A stretch of 64,000 nucleotides of DNA, taken from Crossiella sp. S99.2. GTDB taxonomy: Bacteria; Actinomycetota; Actinomycetes; Mycobacteriales; Pseudonocardiaceae. Position numbers and translations under genes: made by a program. Shown in pieces: positions 1 to 8,301 of this stretch. The stretch lies in NCBI RefSeq assembly GCF_023094165.1, contig NZ_JALMDK010000001.1:558001-622000 (forward strand). The letters run 5' to 3'. The notes beneath the pieces were generated by a model. That model had not been told where the DNA came from and did no database searches. It saw nothing but the letters and a program-made list of their open reading frames with translations. Numbering within the stretch: the first letter of the stretch is position 1; every line of letters starts with the position of its first letter.

Positions 1-1608
1 GAGTTCGCCGATCAGGCCATCCGGGAGACGCTGGTGGAACCGCTGCGCGCGGTGCCGCCGACCCCAGGGGTCAACCTCGGCGCGGTGCTGCGCGAGGCGG
101 TGGCGGCCCGGATGCGCCGCCGGATCCGGGACGCCATCCTGCTGCTCTGCCTGCTCGGCGTGCTCTACACCGGCACCTACCTGTTCGTGCTGTGGCTGCT
201 CTACGCCATCGCCTGGAGCTACCTCGCGCCCCGGCACGCCGCCGGTCAGCGCTCCACCCTGCTGCGCGAGTGGGGCGGGGTGGTCAAGCTGGAGGTGGTG
301 CGCCGGACCCGCCGCTGGGTGCTGATCCTGTTCCTGGTGCTGGCCGCGCTGCTGGCGGCCAACCAGTTCGCGCCCGCGCAGACCCGCCGGGCCGCGGCCA
401 CCCCGGAACTGGTCGACGGCGGTCTGCTGCCCTGGTTCTTCGTGCTGACCGGCCTGCTGGTGGTGCTCGCCGACGAGTTCGTGCTGGCCGCGTTGCTGAG
501 CCGCAGTTTCCGCGCGGGACCGGGTTTCCAGGCCAACCCCAGCCGGGACACCTGGGCGGGGGAGAAGCTGTTCCGCGGCCTCGGCTCGCGCCGGATGCGC
601 CGGGAACTGACCCGGTTCGAGCAGGCCGAGCAGGACAGCGATGTGCTGGTGTACCGGGACTACCACCCCTTCGTCGGCAGCGGCGTCCCGTTCCAGCCCT
701 GGTCCATCGCGCTGCCGCTGGACCCGGCAGGCCAGACCGTGCCGGCCGCGTTCACCCTCACCGAGCTGTACGAGCACGTCACCGTCGAACTGGGCAAACT
801 CGGCGGCTCCGCCTCGCTGTCCCCGGAACGCCGGCTCGGCGGCCTCACCCCCCGGCACCAGGTCGTGGTCTCCGCGGAAACCCTGCTGGACCACCTGCAC
901 GACGAACGCGCGGGCTGGGTGCTGCCCGACGTGGACGCCGCCCCGAAGCGCACGCTGACCGCCGACCAGGTCGCCGAACTGCGCGAACGCCCACTGGAGT
1001 GGATGCGCTACTACCGCTGCTTCCAGGTCGAGACCTGGGACCGCAACCTGGTCGTCTCCATCTACCTGCACCTGGGCGCGGACGACCGGATGCTCTACCT
1101 GGAGTGGACCCCGTGCGTGCTGCGCCCGGTGGCCGAGCACTACCGGATCGCCGACCGCCGCCCGGCCACCCCGTGGGCGCCGATCCGGCACGCCATCGGC
1201 AGTCTGCTCAGCCTGCCGGTCACCGCCCCGCGCCGGGTCCAGGCCCTGTTCCGCACCCTGCGCCCGCTGCCGCAACCACACGGGATGCTGGTGCCGGACA
1301 AGTACGGCGCAGCGGCCAGCCTGCGCGAACTCACCGCCGACGAGGACCTGGCCAACTACTTCCAGCGCAAGGACCTGGAGCGCTATCTCCAGCTGCTGGA
1401 GGGCCGGGCCTTCCGCGCCATCGGCGAGTTCCTCACCACCCGCGGCCTGTCCGTGGTCGAGTTCCAGGCCAGGGCCAACCAGGTGATCAACAACCACATC
1501 GACAACACCGGCGGCAGCCTCAACTTCGTCGGCGGCAACGTGGACGGGAAATCGGTGCAGGCCAGGGACGTCGGCGGCGGCGTCAGCCAAGGTGGGGCGA
1601 AGGACTGA
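1..1608 (+). CDS. Unknown membrane protein (5' end outside window)
   Basis: The frame is open from the first base, and the residues before a possible GTG start at 34 read like natural protein, so this is probably the 3' part of a longer gene. Counting from that GTG, two hydrophobic segments lie at about residues 33-63, a third at about 95-112 and a fourth at about 133-155. A large soluble region of about 350 residues follows. The C-terminus has a Gly/Asn/Val-rich tail with short beta-like repeats (GGSLNFVGGNVDGK). I recognise no catalytic motif and assign no function. The 3' end overlaps the convergent phosphatase gene by 26 bp. Confidence 0.7.
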   Translation, partial: EFADQAIRETLVEPLRAVPPTPGVNLGAVLREAVAARMRRRIRDAILLLCLLGVLYTGTYLFVLWLLYAIAWSYLAPRHAAGQRSTLLREWGGVVKLEVVRRTRRWVLILFLVLAALLAANQFAPAQTRRAAATPELVDGGLLPWFFVLTGLLVVLADEFVLAALLSRSFRAGPGFQANPSRDTWAGEKLFRGLGSRRMRRELTRFEQAEQDSDVLVYRDYHPFVGSGVPFQPWSIALPLDPAGQTVPAAFTLTELYEHVTVELGKLGGSASLSPERRLGGLTPRHQVVVSAETLLDHLHDERAGWVLPDVDAAPKRTLTADQVAELRERPLEWMRYYRCFQVETWDRNLVVSIYLHLGADDRMLYLEWTPCVLRPVAEHYRIADRRPATPWAPIRHAIGSLLSLPVTAPRRVQALFRTLRPLPQPHGMLVPDKYGAAASLRELTADEDLANYFQRKDLERYLQLLEGRAFRAIGEFLTTRGLSVVEFQARANQVINNHIDNTGGSLNFVGGNVDGKSVQARDVGGGVSQGGAKD

Positions 1609-2431
1609 CGCCCGCCTGCCACCAGGACAGCACGTCAGCGGCCGCGGCCGGGGTGGCCACCAGCATCCCGTCCGCGGGCAGCGAGCGCCGCCGCCCGTGC
1701 CGGTCCAGGATCACCGCCCCCGACTCCAGCGCCAGCGCGATCGAGCCGGCCACGTCCCACTCCTGGTAGCTGTCCAGCACCGCGGCCACCGCGTGCCCGA
1801 GCGCGACCTGGGCCACCGCCAGCGCGGCCGAGCCCAGCACCCGCACCCCGGTGTGCGCCTGGGCCGCGGCGGTGATGAACTCGCCCATGCCCGGCCAGGG
1901 GCCCGCGCGGGTGAGTTCGGCGCAGACGATCCCGCCGGCCACCCCGGCGTGCGGGTCCAGCCGCACCGGCGCGCCGTTGGCCCGGATGCCCCGGCCCCTG
2001 GCCGCCGCGTAGATCTGGCCCCGGTACGGATCGGCCACCACGCCGACCACCGGGCCCGCGCTGTCCATCAGCGCCAGGCTGTAGGCGCACCACGGGATGC
2101 CGGCCACGTAGTTGGCGGTGCCGTCCACCGGGTCGACCAGCCACCGGTACTCCGCGCCGGGCGGATGCGCCTCGGCGCCGAACTCCTCGGCGATCACCGG
2201 GATGCCGGGGAACTCCTTGGCCAGCACCCGGCGGGTGTGCCGCTCCAGGGTGTGATCCGTGTCGGTCACCCAGTCGAATGGATTCGCCCGGGTCTCCGGG
2301 TGCGCGCCGCGGCCAGCGGTGGCGGTGATCACGTCGGCCGCGTCATTGGCCAGCCGGCCCGCCACCTCCAGCGCCCGGGACAAAAGCCCTGGTTCGACGG
2401 GGTGTGGTGGCGCTGGGGGCACGACGGTCAT
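1583..2431 (-). CDS. Inositol monophosphatase family protein
   Basis: This is a 282-residue Mg2+-dependent phosphatase of the IMPase/SuhB/HisN superfamily. The metal-binding signatures are present: EE at 82-83, DPVDGTANY at 100-108 and WDVAG at 225-229. Length is normal for the family. Substrates in the family include inositol-1-phosphate, histidinol phosphate and PAP, and the sequence alone does not separate them. The ATG at 2431 is at the natural start of the fold. The gene is convergent with the membrane protein before it and divergent from the mannosyltransferase gene. The neighbouring PimC-like gene, which acts on phosphatidylinositol mannosides, makes an inositol-phosphate substrate attractive, but that is inference. 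Confidence 0.88.
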   Translation of the reverse strand: MTVVPPAPPHPVEPGLLSRALEVAGRLANDAADVITATAGRGAHPETRANPFDWVTDTDHTLERHTRRVLAKEFPGIPVIAEEFGAEAHPPGAEYRWLVDPVDGTANYVAGIPWCAYSLALMDSAGPVVGVVADPYRGQIYAAARGRGIRANGAPVRLDPHAGVAGGIVCAELTRAGPWPGMGEFITAAAQAHTGVRVLGSAALAVAQVALGHAVAAVLDSYQEWDVAGSIALALESGAVILDRHGRRRSLPADGMLVATPAAAADVLSWWQAGVSPSPHLG

Positions 2432-2569
2432 GCCGACCTAGCCTGACCGCGTACGGTGTCAGTGACGCGAAGCGAAGGTGACGTGTCGGGGATCACCAGG
2501 TCAAGACTGCGGTTCGGCCTTCTGCCGGGGTAGTTCGGAAGGGAGCTGAGCAGGCGAGGTGGCGGCACC

Positions 2570-3796
2570 GTGAGCGAGCAGGACAACGAGGAGTTCGACA
2601 ACAGTTCCGCGGCACGTCATGCCGGTGTCGGCCCATGGGCCGGAGCTGGCGGCACCGTGAGTCCCGTGCGAGTCGCGATCGTGACCGAGAGCTTTCTGCC
2701 GCAGGTGAACGGCGTGACGAACTCCGTCATGCGGGTACTGGAACATCTGCGTCGGTCGGGGCATGAGGCGCTGGTCATCGCGCCCGGCAACGGCGTCACC
2801 GAATACTGCGGCTACCCGGTCGTGCGGGTGCCCGAACTACAGCTGCCCGTGCTGAAGGCCCAGCCCATCGGCTGGCCCAGCCGCAAGATCCTCAAGGCGT
2901 TGCAGGACTTCCGGCCGGATGTCGTGCACCTGGCCTCGCCGTTCGTGGTCGGCGCCCGCGGCCTGGTGGCCGCGCGCAAGCTGGGCATCCCGGCGGTGGC
3001 GGTCTACCAGACCGATGTGGCCGGCTTCGCCTCCTCCTACGGCCTCGGGCTCACCGCCCGCGCCGCCTGGAAGTGGACGAAGTGGCTGCACACCATGGCC
3101 GACCGCACGCTGGCCCCCTCCACCTGGGCCGTGCAGGCCCTGGAGGAACACGGCATCCCGCGGGTGCACCGCTGGGCCCGCGGCGTGGACACGGTCCGGT
3201 TCAACCCCGGCAAGCGCGATGACGCCCTGCGCGCCCGGCTGGCCCCCAACGGCGAGCTGCTGGTCGGCTACGTCGGCCGGGTCGCGCTGGAGAAGTGCGT
3301 GGACCGGCTGGGCCCGCTGCACGACATGCCGGGTGTGCAGGTGGTGGTGGTCGGCGACGGTCCCGAACTGGGGCACATGCGCAAGCTGCTGCCGGACGCG
3401 CATTTCCTCGGCTTCCGCGGCGGCGACGAACTGGCCACCGCCTACGCCAGCCTGGACGTGTTCGTGCACACCGGGCCGTATGAGACCTTCTGCCAGGCCG
3501 TGCAGGAGGCGCTGGCCTCCGGCGTGCCCGCGCTGGCCCCGGACGCGGGCGGACCGCGCGACCTGGTCACCCCCGGCCGCACCGGCTTCCTGCTGCCGCC
3601 CTTCGACGCCGACGCGCACGCCGAGGCGATGTGCGCCGCGATCAACACCCTGCGAGACCCGGTGCTGCGCGCGAAGTACGGCGCGGAGGCCCGGAAATCG
3701 GTGCTCCGGCGCACCTGGCCTGCCGTGTGTGACGAACTCCTCGGCCATTACGCCGAGGTCACATCCCTGCCGGCGGCGGACAGCCACGCCGCGTAG
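2570..3796 (+). CDS. mgtA: GT4 glycosyltransferase, MgtA-like alpha-mannosyltransferase
   Basis: A GT-B fold retaining glycosyltransferase of 408 residues. The N-terminal signature RVAIVTESFLPQVNGVTNSV is typical of mycobacterial and corynebacterial MgtA (Rv0557), a GDP-mannose-dependent enzyme that mannosylates glycolipid acceptors at the inner membrane face. The C-terminal donor domain carries the E-x7-E motif (ETFCQAVQE) and a Gly-rich nucleotide loop. The start is ambiguous. GTG at 2570 has an upstream GAGGTGG. GTG at 2657, in frame, gives the length usual for the family and sits in an almost identical 15-nt context (see findings). It is followed by pimC, menG and menJ, as in the Rv0557-Rv0561 region. 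Acceptor specificity is inferred from family. Confidence 0.85.
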   Translation: MSEQDNEEFDNSSAARHAGVGPWAGAGGTVSPVRVAIVTESFLPQVNGVTNSVMRVLEHLRRSGHEALVIAPGNGVTEYCGYPVVRVPELQLPVLKAQPIGWPSRKILKALQDFRPDVVHLASPFVVGARGLVAARKLGIPAVAVYQTDVAGFASSYGLGLTARAAWKWTKWLHTMADRTLAPSTWAVQALEEHGIPRVHRWARGVDTVRFNPGKRDDALRARLAPNGELLVGYVGRVALEKCVDRLGPLHDMPGVQVVVVGDGPELGHMRKLLPDAHFLGFRGGDELATAYASLDVFVHTGPYETFCQAVQEALASGVPALAPDAGGPRDLVTPGRTGFLLPPFDADAHAEAMCAAINTLRDPVLRAKYGAEARKSVLRRTWPAVCDELLGHYAEVTSLPAADSHAA

Positions 3797-3843
3797 GGCA
3801 CCCTGGAGGGGTTCAGCTCCCGACTAACAAGGACCGGTGCCCG

Positions 3844-4956
3844 ATGCGGATCGTGCAGCTCGCGAACTTCTACGGCCCGCGTTCGGGCGGCCTGCGCACC
3901 GCGCTGAACCACCTGGGCGCCGGGTACGTGGCCGCGGGGCACGAGGTGGTGCTGATCGTGCCCGGCCCGCGCCGGGACGACGAGGTGCTGGCCTCCGGCG
4001 TGCGCAGGATCACCCTGCCCGCGCCGAAGGTGCCGTTCATGGCCGGCTACCGGGTGGTCGACCCGGTCCGGGTGCAGTCGCTGCTGAGCAAGCTGCGGCC
4101 GGACCGGCTGGAGGTCTCCGACCGGATCACCCTGCGCGGCATGGGCCGCTGGGCCAGCAAGCGCGGGGTGCCCAACGTGGTGATCTCGCATGAGCGCTTC
4201 GACCGGCTGCTGGAGCAGTTCTTCCTGCCCGGACCGGCCGCCCGCCGGGTCGCCGACTGGGCCAACACCCGGATGGCCGCCGGGTACGAGACCGTGGTGT
4301 GCACCACCGAGTTCGCCCGCGAGGAGTTCGACCGGATCGGCGCGGACAACGTGCTGCGGGTGCCGCTGGGCGTGGACCTGGAGACCTTCACCCCGGCCCG
4401 GCACGACGCCGCGTTGCGCACCGAGCTGGCCGGCGGCGCGGAGAATCTGCTTGTCCACTGTGGACGGTTGTCGGTGGAGAAGCACGTGGAGCGCAGCGTG
4501 GACACCCTGGCCGAGCTGCACGAGTCCGGCCAGGACGTGCGGCTGGTGATCGCCGGGGACGGCCCGCGCCGGGAGTCCCTGGAACGCAGGGCGGCCGGCC
4601 TGCCGGTGACCTTCCTTGGCTTTGTGAACTCGCGCACCGACGTGGCCGACCTGCTGGCCACCGCGGACGTCTCGCTGGCCCCCGGCCCGCACGAGACCTT
4701 CGGCCTGGCCGCCCTGGAGGCACTGGCCTCCGGCACCCCGGTGGTGGTCTCCCAGTCCTCCGCGCTGCGCGAGATCGTCCGCCCGAACTGCGGCGCGGCC
4801 GTGCCCGACTACGCCCGCGCCTTCGCAGGCGCGGTCACCGAACTGCTGGACAAGCCAGAGGACGGCCGCCGCGCCGCCGCCCGCGCCCGCGCCGAGCAGT
4901 TCCCCTGGCCGCGGGCCGTGGACGGGATGCTCGCGGCGATGCAGGTAAGTCCATAA
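3844..4956 (+). CDS. pimC: GT4 glycosyltransferase, PimC-like phosphatidylinositol mannoside mannosyltransferase
   Basis: A 370-residue GT-B glycosyltransferase. Its start ([20 protein letters not shown]), its middle ([37 protein letters not shown]) and its C-terminal E-x7-E motif (ETFGLAALE) closely resemble PimC as I recall it from some M. tuberculosis strains. PimC adds the third mannose to phosphatidylinositol dimannoside from GDP-mannose. AAGGA precedes the ATG by about 12 nt. The gene lies 47 bp after mgtA and just before menG, so the three are probably co-transcribed. The family match is strong; the exact acceptor is inferred. Confidence 0.85.
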   Translation: MRIVQLANFYGPRSGGLRTALNHLGAGYVAAGHEVVLIVPGPRRDDEVLASGVRRITLPAPKVPFMAGYRVVDPVRVQSLLSKLRPDRLEVSDRITLRGMGRWASKRGVPNVVISHERFDRLLEQFFLPGPAARRVADWANTRMAAGYETVVCTTEFAREEFDRIGADNVLRVPLGVDLETFTPARHDAALRTELAGGAENLLVHCGRLSVEKHVERSVDTLAELHESGQDVRLVIAGDGPRRESLERRAAGLPVTFLGFVNSRTDVADLLATADVSLAPGPHETFGLAALEALASGTPVVVSQSSALREIVRPNCGAAVPDYARAFAGAVTELLDKPEDGRRAAARARAEQFPWPRAVDGMLAAMQVSP

Positions 4957-4969
4957 GTACGCTGCCCTC

Positions 4970-5653
4970 ATGGTCAGGGCTGGTTTGGACAAGAACCCGC
5001 GCGAAGTAGCCGAGATGTTCGACGGCGTCGCGCGGCGCTACGACATCACCAACACCGTGCTCGCCATGGGCATGGACCGGCGCTGGCGGGTCAAGACCAC
5101 CCGCGCGCTGGACCTCAAGCCCGGCGACCGGGTGCTGGACCTCGCGGCCGGGACCGCGACCTCCACCGCGGACCTGGCCAGCACCGGGGCCTGGTGTGTG
5201 GCCGCGGACTTCTCCCTCGGCATGCTGCAGCGCGGCAAACGGCGCGGGCTGCCGATGGTGGCCGCCGACGGCCTGCGGCTGCCCTTCGCCGACGGGGTCT
5301 TCGACGCGGTCACCGTCTCCTTCGGGCTGCGGAACATGCAGGACACCGCCACCGCGCTGGCCGAGCTGGCCAGGGTCACCCGCTCCGGCGGGCGGATGGT
5401 GATCTGCGAGTTCTCCCGCCCGGTCTGGGGTCCGATGCGGCTGGGCTACCACACCTACCTGCGCACCTTCCCGGTGATCGCGCGCCGGTTCTCCTCCAAC
5501 TCCACCGCGTACTCCTACCTGGCCGAGTCCATCAAGGACTGGCCGGAGCAGCGCGCGCTGGCCGAGCTGATCTCGGCGGCCGGCTGGGAGGACGTGGCCT
5601 GGCGCAACCTCACCGGCGGGGTGGTCGCCCTGCACCGCGCGGTCAAGCCCTGA
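4970..5653 (+). CDS. menG: Demethylmenaquinone methyltransferase
   Basis: A 227-residue UbiE/MenG-type class I SAM-dependent methyltransferase performing the C-methylation of demethylmenaquinone. The SAM-binding motif [10 protein letters not shown] is at 55-64, the family motif YDxxN at 24-28, and the second UbiE signature (SFGLRNMQD) is in the middle of the protein. Length is typical. No clear ribosome binding site precedes the ATG, and an AT-rich TAAGTA lies about 10 nt upstream, so a short-leader or leaderless transcript is possible. It sits between pimC and menJ, matching Rv0558 in the mycobacterial order. Confidence 0.93.
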   Translation: MVRAGLDKNPREVAEMFDGVARRYDITNTVLAMGMDRRWRVKTTRALDLKPGDRVLDLAAGTATSTADLASTGAWCVAADFSLGMLQRGKRRGLPMVAADGLRLPFADGVFDAVTVSFGLRNMQDTATALAELARVTRSGGRMVICEFSRPVWGPMRLGYHTYLRTFPVIARRFSSNSTAYSYLAESIKDWPEQRALAELISAAGWEDVAWRNLTGGVVALHRAVKP

Positions 5654-5679
5654 CCACCGACTACACTCCGATCAGGACT

Positions 5680-5697
5680 TCGTGAAGAAGTTCACAA
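5680..5697. promoter_or_regulatory. Rex (ROP) operator upstream of menJ
   Basis: TCGTGAAGAAGTTCACAA matches the known Rex consensus TTGTGAA-N4-TTCACAA with one mismatch. Rex is the NADH/NAD+-sensing repressor of Gram-positive bacteria. A TACACT hexamer (5662-5667) lies 13 nt upstream of the 18-nt core, so the operator would sit at or just after the transcription start, 29 nt before the menJ ATG. The same arrangement occurs before nuoA. Confidence 0.8.
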
Positions 5698-5725
5698 GCT
5701 TGCCCCGAATGACTGAGGAGCCTCG

Positions 5726-7024
5726 ATGACCACCGCGACCAGCCGACGTCAGCCCCATGAGGACGCCGAGGTCATCGTGGTCGGCGCCGGTCCCGCCGGC
5801 TCCACCGCGGCCACCTACCTGGCCCGTGCGGGCCTGGACGTGCTGCTGCTGGAGAAGAGCGAATTCCCGCGCGAGAAGGTCTGCGGCGACGGCCTCACCC
5901 CGCGCGGCGTGAAGCAGCTCATCGACCTGGGCATCGACACCCGCGAAGAGGCGGGCTGGCTGCACAACCGCGGCCTGCGGGTGGTCGGCGGCGGCGTCAC
6001 CATGGAGCTGGACTGGCCGGACCTGGCCACCTTCCCGCCCTACGGCGTGGTCCGCCCGCGCCAGGACTTCGACGAGATGCTGGCCCAGACCGCGCAGCTC
6101 GCGGGGGCCCGGCTGGTGCAGAACACGCACGTGACCGGCGCGGTGACCGATGAGCGCACCGGCCGGGTGATCGGCGTGACCGCCAACGCGGGCAAGGAGA
6201 AGACCCCGGTCACCTACCGCGCCCCGCTGGTGCTGGCCTGCGACGGCGTCTCCGCCCGGCTGGCCCTCTCGGTCGGCCTGGAGAAGCGGGACGACCGCCC
6301 GATGGGCATCGCGGTCCGCCGCTACTACGACTCCCCGCGCAGCAAGGACGACTACCTCGAATCGCACCTGGAGCTGTGGGACAAGGCCACGCCCGGTGAG
6401 CCCAAGCTGCTGCCCGGCTACGGCTGGATCTTCGGCATGGGCGACGGCACGGTGAACGTGGGGCTGGGCATCCTGTCCACCTCCAAGGCCTACGGCAAGG
6501 TCGACTACCGCCAGCTGCTGCGCTCCTGGCTGGACGGCACCCCCGAGGAGTGGGGCCTGCGCGAGGCCAACGCGATCGGCAAGGTCGGCGGCGCCGCGCT
6601 GCCGATGGGCTTCAACCGCACCCCGCACTACCGCAACGGTCTGCTGCTGGTGGGCGACGCGGGCGGCATGGTCAACCCGTTCAACGGCGAGGGCATCGGC
6701 TACGCCATGGAAAGCGCCCGGCTGGCCGCTGAATGCGTGGTGCACGCCCTGGCCCGGCCGGAGGGGCTCAGCCGCGAGCGGGCCCTGCACCGGTACCCGG
6801 TGGCCGTCTCCGAGGCCCTTGGCGGCTACTACCGGCTCGGCAACATCTTCAGCAAGCTCATCGGCAACCCGACGATCATGCGCACCGCCACCAAGTACGG
6901 CATGCCGATCAAGCCGCTGATGCGCTTCGTGCTCAAGCTGCTGGCCGGCCTGTACGACCCCAAGGACGGCGACGCGATGGACCGCGTGATCAACGCCGCC
7001 ACCAAGCTGGCGCCCAGCGCCTGA
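5726..7024 (+). CDS. menJ: Geranylgeranyl reductase family flavoprotein, menaquinone reductase MenJ-like
   Basis: A 432-residue FAD-dependent oxidoreductase. The Rossmann motif VGAGPAGSTA is at about 19-28, the family signature CGDGLTPRG at about 53-61, and the second FAD motif LVGDAGGMVNPFNGEGIGYA in the C-terminal half. It matches mycobacterial MenJ (Rv0561c), which saturates one isoprene unit of the menaquinone tail, giving MK-9(II-H2) in mycobacteria. GAGGAG lies just before the ATG. The gene directly follows menG but has its own Rex operator and -10-like element, so it can be transcribed separately. A large hairpin follows the stop codon. Confidence 0.9.
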   Translation: MTTATSRRQPHEDAEVIVVGAGPAGSTAATYLARAGLDVLLLEKSEFPREKVCGDGLTPRGVKQLIDLGIDTREEAGWLHNRGLRVVGGGVTMELDWPDLATFPPYGVVRPRQDFDEMLAQTAQLAGARLVQNTHVTGAVTDERTGRVIGVTANAGKEKTPVTYRAPLVLACDGVSARLALSVGLEKRDDRPMGIAVRRYYDSPRSKDDYLESHLELWDKATPGEPKLLPGYGWIFGMGDGTVNVGLGILSTSKAYGKVDYRQLLRSWLDGTPEEWGLREANAIGKVGGAALPMGFNRTPHYRNGLLLVGDAGGMVNPFNGEGIGYAMESARLAAECVVHALARPEGLSRERALHRYPVAVSEALGGYYRLGNIFSKLIGNPTIMRTATKYGMPIKPLMRFVLKLLAGLYDPKDGDAMDRVINAATKLAPSA

Positions 7025-7108
7025 CCCACCCGACGAGTTGGCCCAACTCGTACGCCCACTTTGCCCAAGTGGCCGTACGAGTTGGGCCAACTTGCGCTGC
7101 GGGGTGGG
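7025..7108. terminator. Long near-perfect inverted repeat, probable bidirectional terminator
   Basis: A perfect 19-nt arm (7036-7054, agttggcccaactcgtacg) pairs with 7074-7092. Inside it, CCACTT (7056-7061) pairs with AAGTGG (7067-7072) around a 5-nt loop. Outside it, CCCACCC (7025-7031) can pair with GGGTGGG (7102-7108). There is no T-run, which is common for actinobacterial hairpin terminators. It begins directly after the menJ stop and would separate menJ from nuoA transcription. Confidence 0.65.
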
Positions 7109-7201
7109 CCGTTCGGTGGTACCTACTGATCTTGACGGAGTAGGCCTGGCGAACGGGGTTGACGGCTTGGTCCCGGCGCGCGAGAGCGGTGGGACAGGTC
7201 A

Positions 7202-7207
7202 TACACT
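7202..7207 (+). promoter_or_regulatory. Candidate -10 element of the nuo promoter
   Basis: TACACT lies 13 nt before the Rex operator core. The menJ upstream region has the same hexamer 12 nt before its own core. No good -35 hexamer is visible at 16-18 nt. The call rests on the repeated arrangement at both genes. Confidence 0.4.
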
Positions 7208-7220
7208 TGCCCATTGGAGT

Positions 7221-7238
7221 TCGTGAACGAGTTCACAA
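7221..7238. promoter_or_regulatory. Rex (ROP) operator upstream of nuoA
   Basis: TCGTGAACGAGTTCACAA matches TTGTGAA-N4-TTCACAA with one mismatch. The S. coelicolor nuoA-N operon is a known Rex target, which supports this assignment. The site is about 137 nt upstream of the nuoA start, implying a long leader. Confidence 0.85.
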
Positions 7239-7259
7239 GCTCCGCCAGCGGCTCTCGAA

Positions 7260-7281
7260 GTAGTTAGGTGAACCTTACTAC
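7260..7281. promoter_or_regulatory. 22-bp imperfect palindrome between the Rex site and nuoA
   Basis: GTAGTTAGGT and ACCTTACTAC are inverted arms around a central GA, with one mismatched pair in the arms. It lies 21 nt downstream of the Rex core, within the predicted leader. The AGGT/ACCT half-sites recall DtxR/IdeR boxes but the spacing is wrong. It could be a second operator or a leader hairpin. Confidence 0.4.
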
Positions 7282-7374
7282 AAGGGGTGCCGCACCGGGT
7301 GCCTAGGGTGCCATCGGACGGCGGCTGTGAAGGCTGCTGACGAGCGCGGATGTGGAAAGGACGGCGGCGGGACA

Positions 7375-7740
7375 GTGCTCCACCCATACCTCCCCCTCGT
7401 GCTGATGTTCTTGCTGGCCTTGGTCTTCGCCCTGGGCTCGGTGACCGTGGCGCCCTACATCGGGCCCCGCCGGTACAACAAGGCCAAGCTCGACGCGTAC
7501 GAGTGCGGAATCGAGCCCTCGCCCCAGCCAGTGGTCGGCGGTGGGCGGATGCCAGTCGCCTATTACCTGACGGCGATGCTGTTCATCCTGTTCGACATCG
7601 AAATGGTGTTCCTCTACCCCTTCGCGGTGACCGCGGGCCAGCTCGGTCTGTTCGGCCTGGTAGAGATCGCCCTCTTCATCGGCACGGTCGGCTTCGCCTA
7701 CGTCTACGTGTGGCGGCGCGGCGGCCTGGACTGGAGCTGA
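7375..7740 (+). CDS. nuoA: NADH-quinone oxidoreductase subunit A
   Basis: A 121-residue membrane subunit of complex I, with about three transmembrane helices and the family motif YECGIEP plus the FDIEMVFLYPF segment. GTG at 7375 gives the usual N-terminus (LHPYLPLVLMF) and has GGAAAGGA upstream. NuoA helps join the membrane arm to the quinone site. It is the first gene of a 14-gene operon. Confidence 0.93.
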   Translation: MLHPYLPLVLMFLLALVFALGSVTVAPYIGPRRYNKAKLDAYECGIEPSPQPVVGGGRMPVAYYLTAMLFILFDIEMVFLYPFAVTAGQLGLFGLVEIALFIGTVGFAYVYVWRRGGLDWS

Positions 7741-7743
7741 GTC

Positions 7744-8295
7744 ATGGGTCTTGAGGAGAAGCTGCCCAACGGAATCCTGTTGGCCAGCGTGGAGAAACTG
7801 GTCAACTGGTCGCGCAAGTCCTCACTGTGGCCCGCCACCTTCGGCCTGGCCTGCTGCGCGATCGAGATGATGACCACCGGCGCCCCGCGCTACGACCTCG
7901 GCCGCTTCGGCATGGAGGCCTTCCGCGCCTCCCCGCGCCAGGCCGACCTGATGATCGTCGCGGGCCGGGTCACCAACAAGATGGCTCCGGTGCTGCGCCA
8001 GATCTACGACCAGATGCCCGAACCGCGCTGGGTGCTGGCGATGGGCGTGTGCGCCTCCTCCGGCGGCATGTTCAACAACTACGCCGTGGTCCAGGGCGTC
8101 GACCACATCGTGCCGGTGGACATGTACCTGCCGGGCTGTCCGCCGCGGCCGGAGATGCTGCTGGACGCGATCCTGAAGATCCACGCCAAGATCATGGACG
8201 AGCCGCTCGGGCCCAAACGGGCCGCGCTGCGTGCCGCCAGCGGCGCGCGCACCGAGATGATCCCGTCCTCCGTCCGGTACGCCAAGAAGAAGTGA
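7744..8295 (+). CDS. nuoB: NADH-quinone oxidoreductase subunit B (cluster N2)
   Basis: A 183-residue peripheral-arm subunit that binds the terminal [4Fe-4S] cluster N2, which passes electrons to menaquinone. All four ligands are visible: the tandem C37-C38 ([10 protein letters not shown]), C103 (GVCASSGG) and C132 (GCPPRPE). It starts 3 bp after the nuoA stop. A shorter paralogue is at 34337-34753. Confidence 0.97.
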   Translation: MGLEEKLPNGILLASVEKLVNWSRKSSLWPATFGLACCAIEMMTTGAPRYDLGRFGMEAFRASPRQADLMIVAGRVTNKMAPVLRQIYDQMPEPRWVLAMGVCASSGGMFNNYAVVQGVDHIVPVDMYLPGCPPRPEMLLDAILKIHAKIMDEPLGPKRAALRAASGARTEMIPSSVRYAKKK

Positions 8296-8301
8296 TCGGC
8301 A

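Larger units (their letters stand above)
7025..7374. other. menJ-nuoA intergenic region
   Basis: This 350-bp gap has no convincing gene. In order it holds a very large inverted repeat (7025-7108), a GC-rich stretch with no clear signal (7109-7200), a TACACT element (7202-7207), a Rex operator (7221-7238), a 22-bp imperfect palindrome (7260-7281) and the nuoA ribosome binding site (about 7354-7361). The possible start at 7327 would add 16 residues to NuoA that are not typical of the family. Confidence 0.7.

Noticed and set aside
7260-7281. IdeR/DtxR iron box before nuoA
   Set aside because: The half-sites look similar but are two bases apart instead of the seven expected between AGGT and ACCT.
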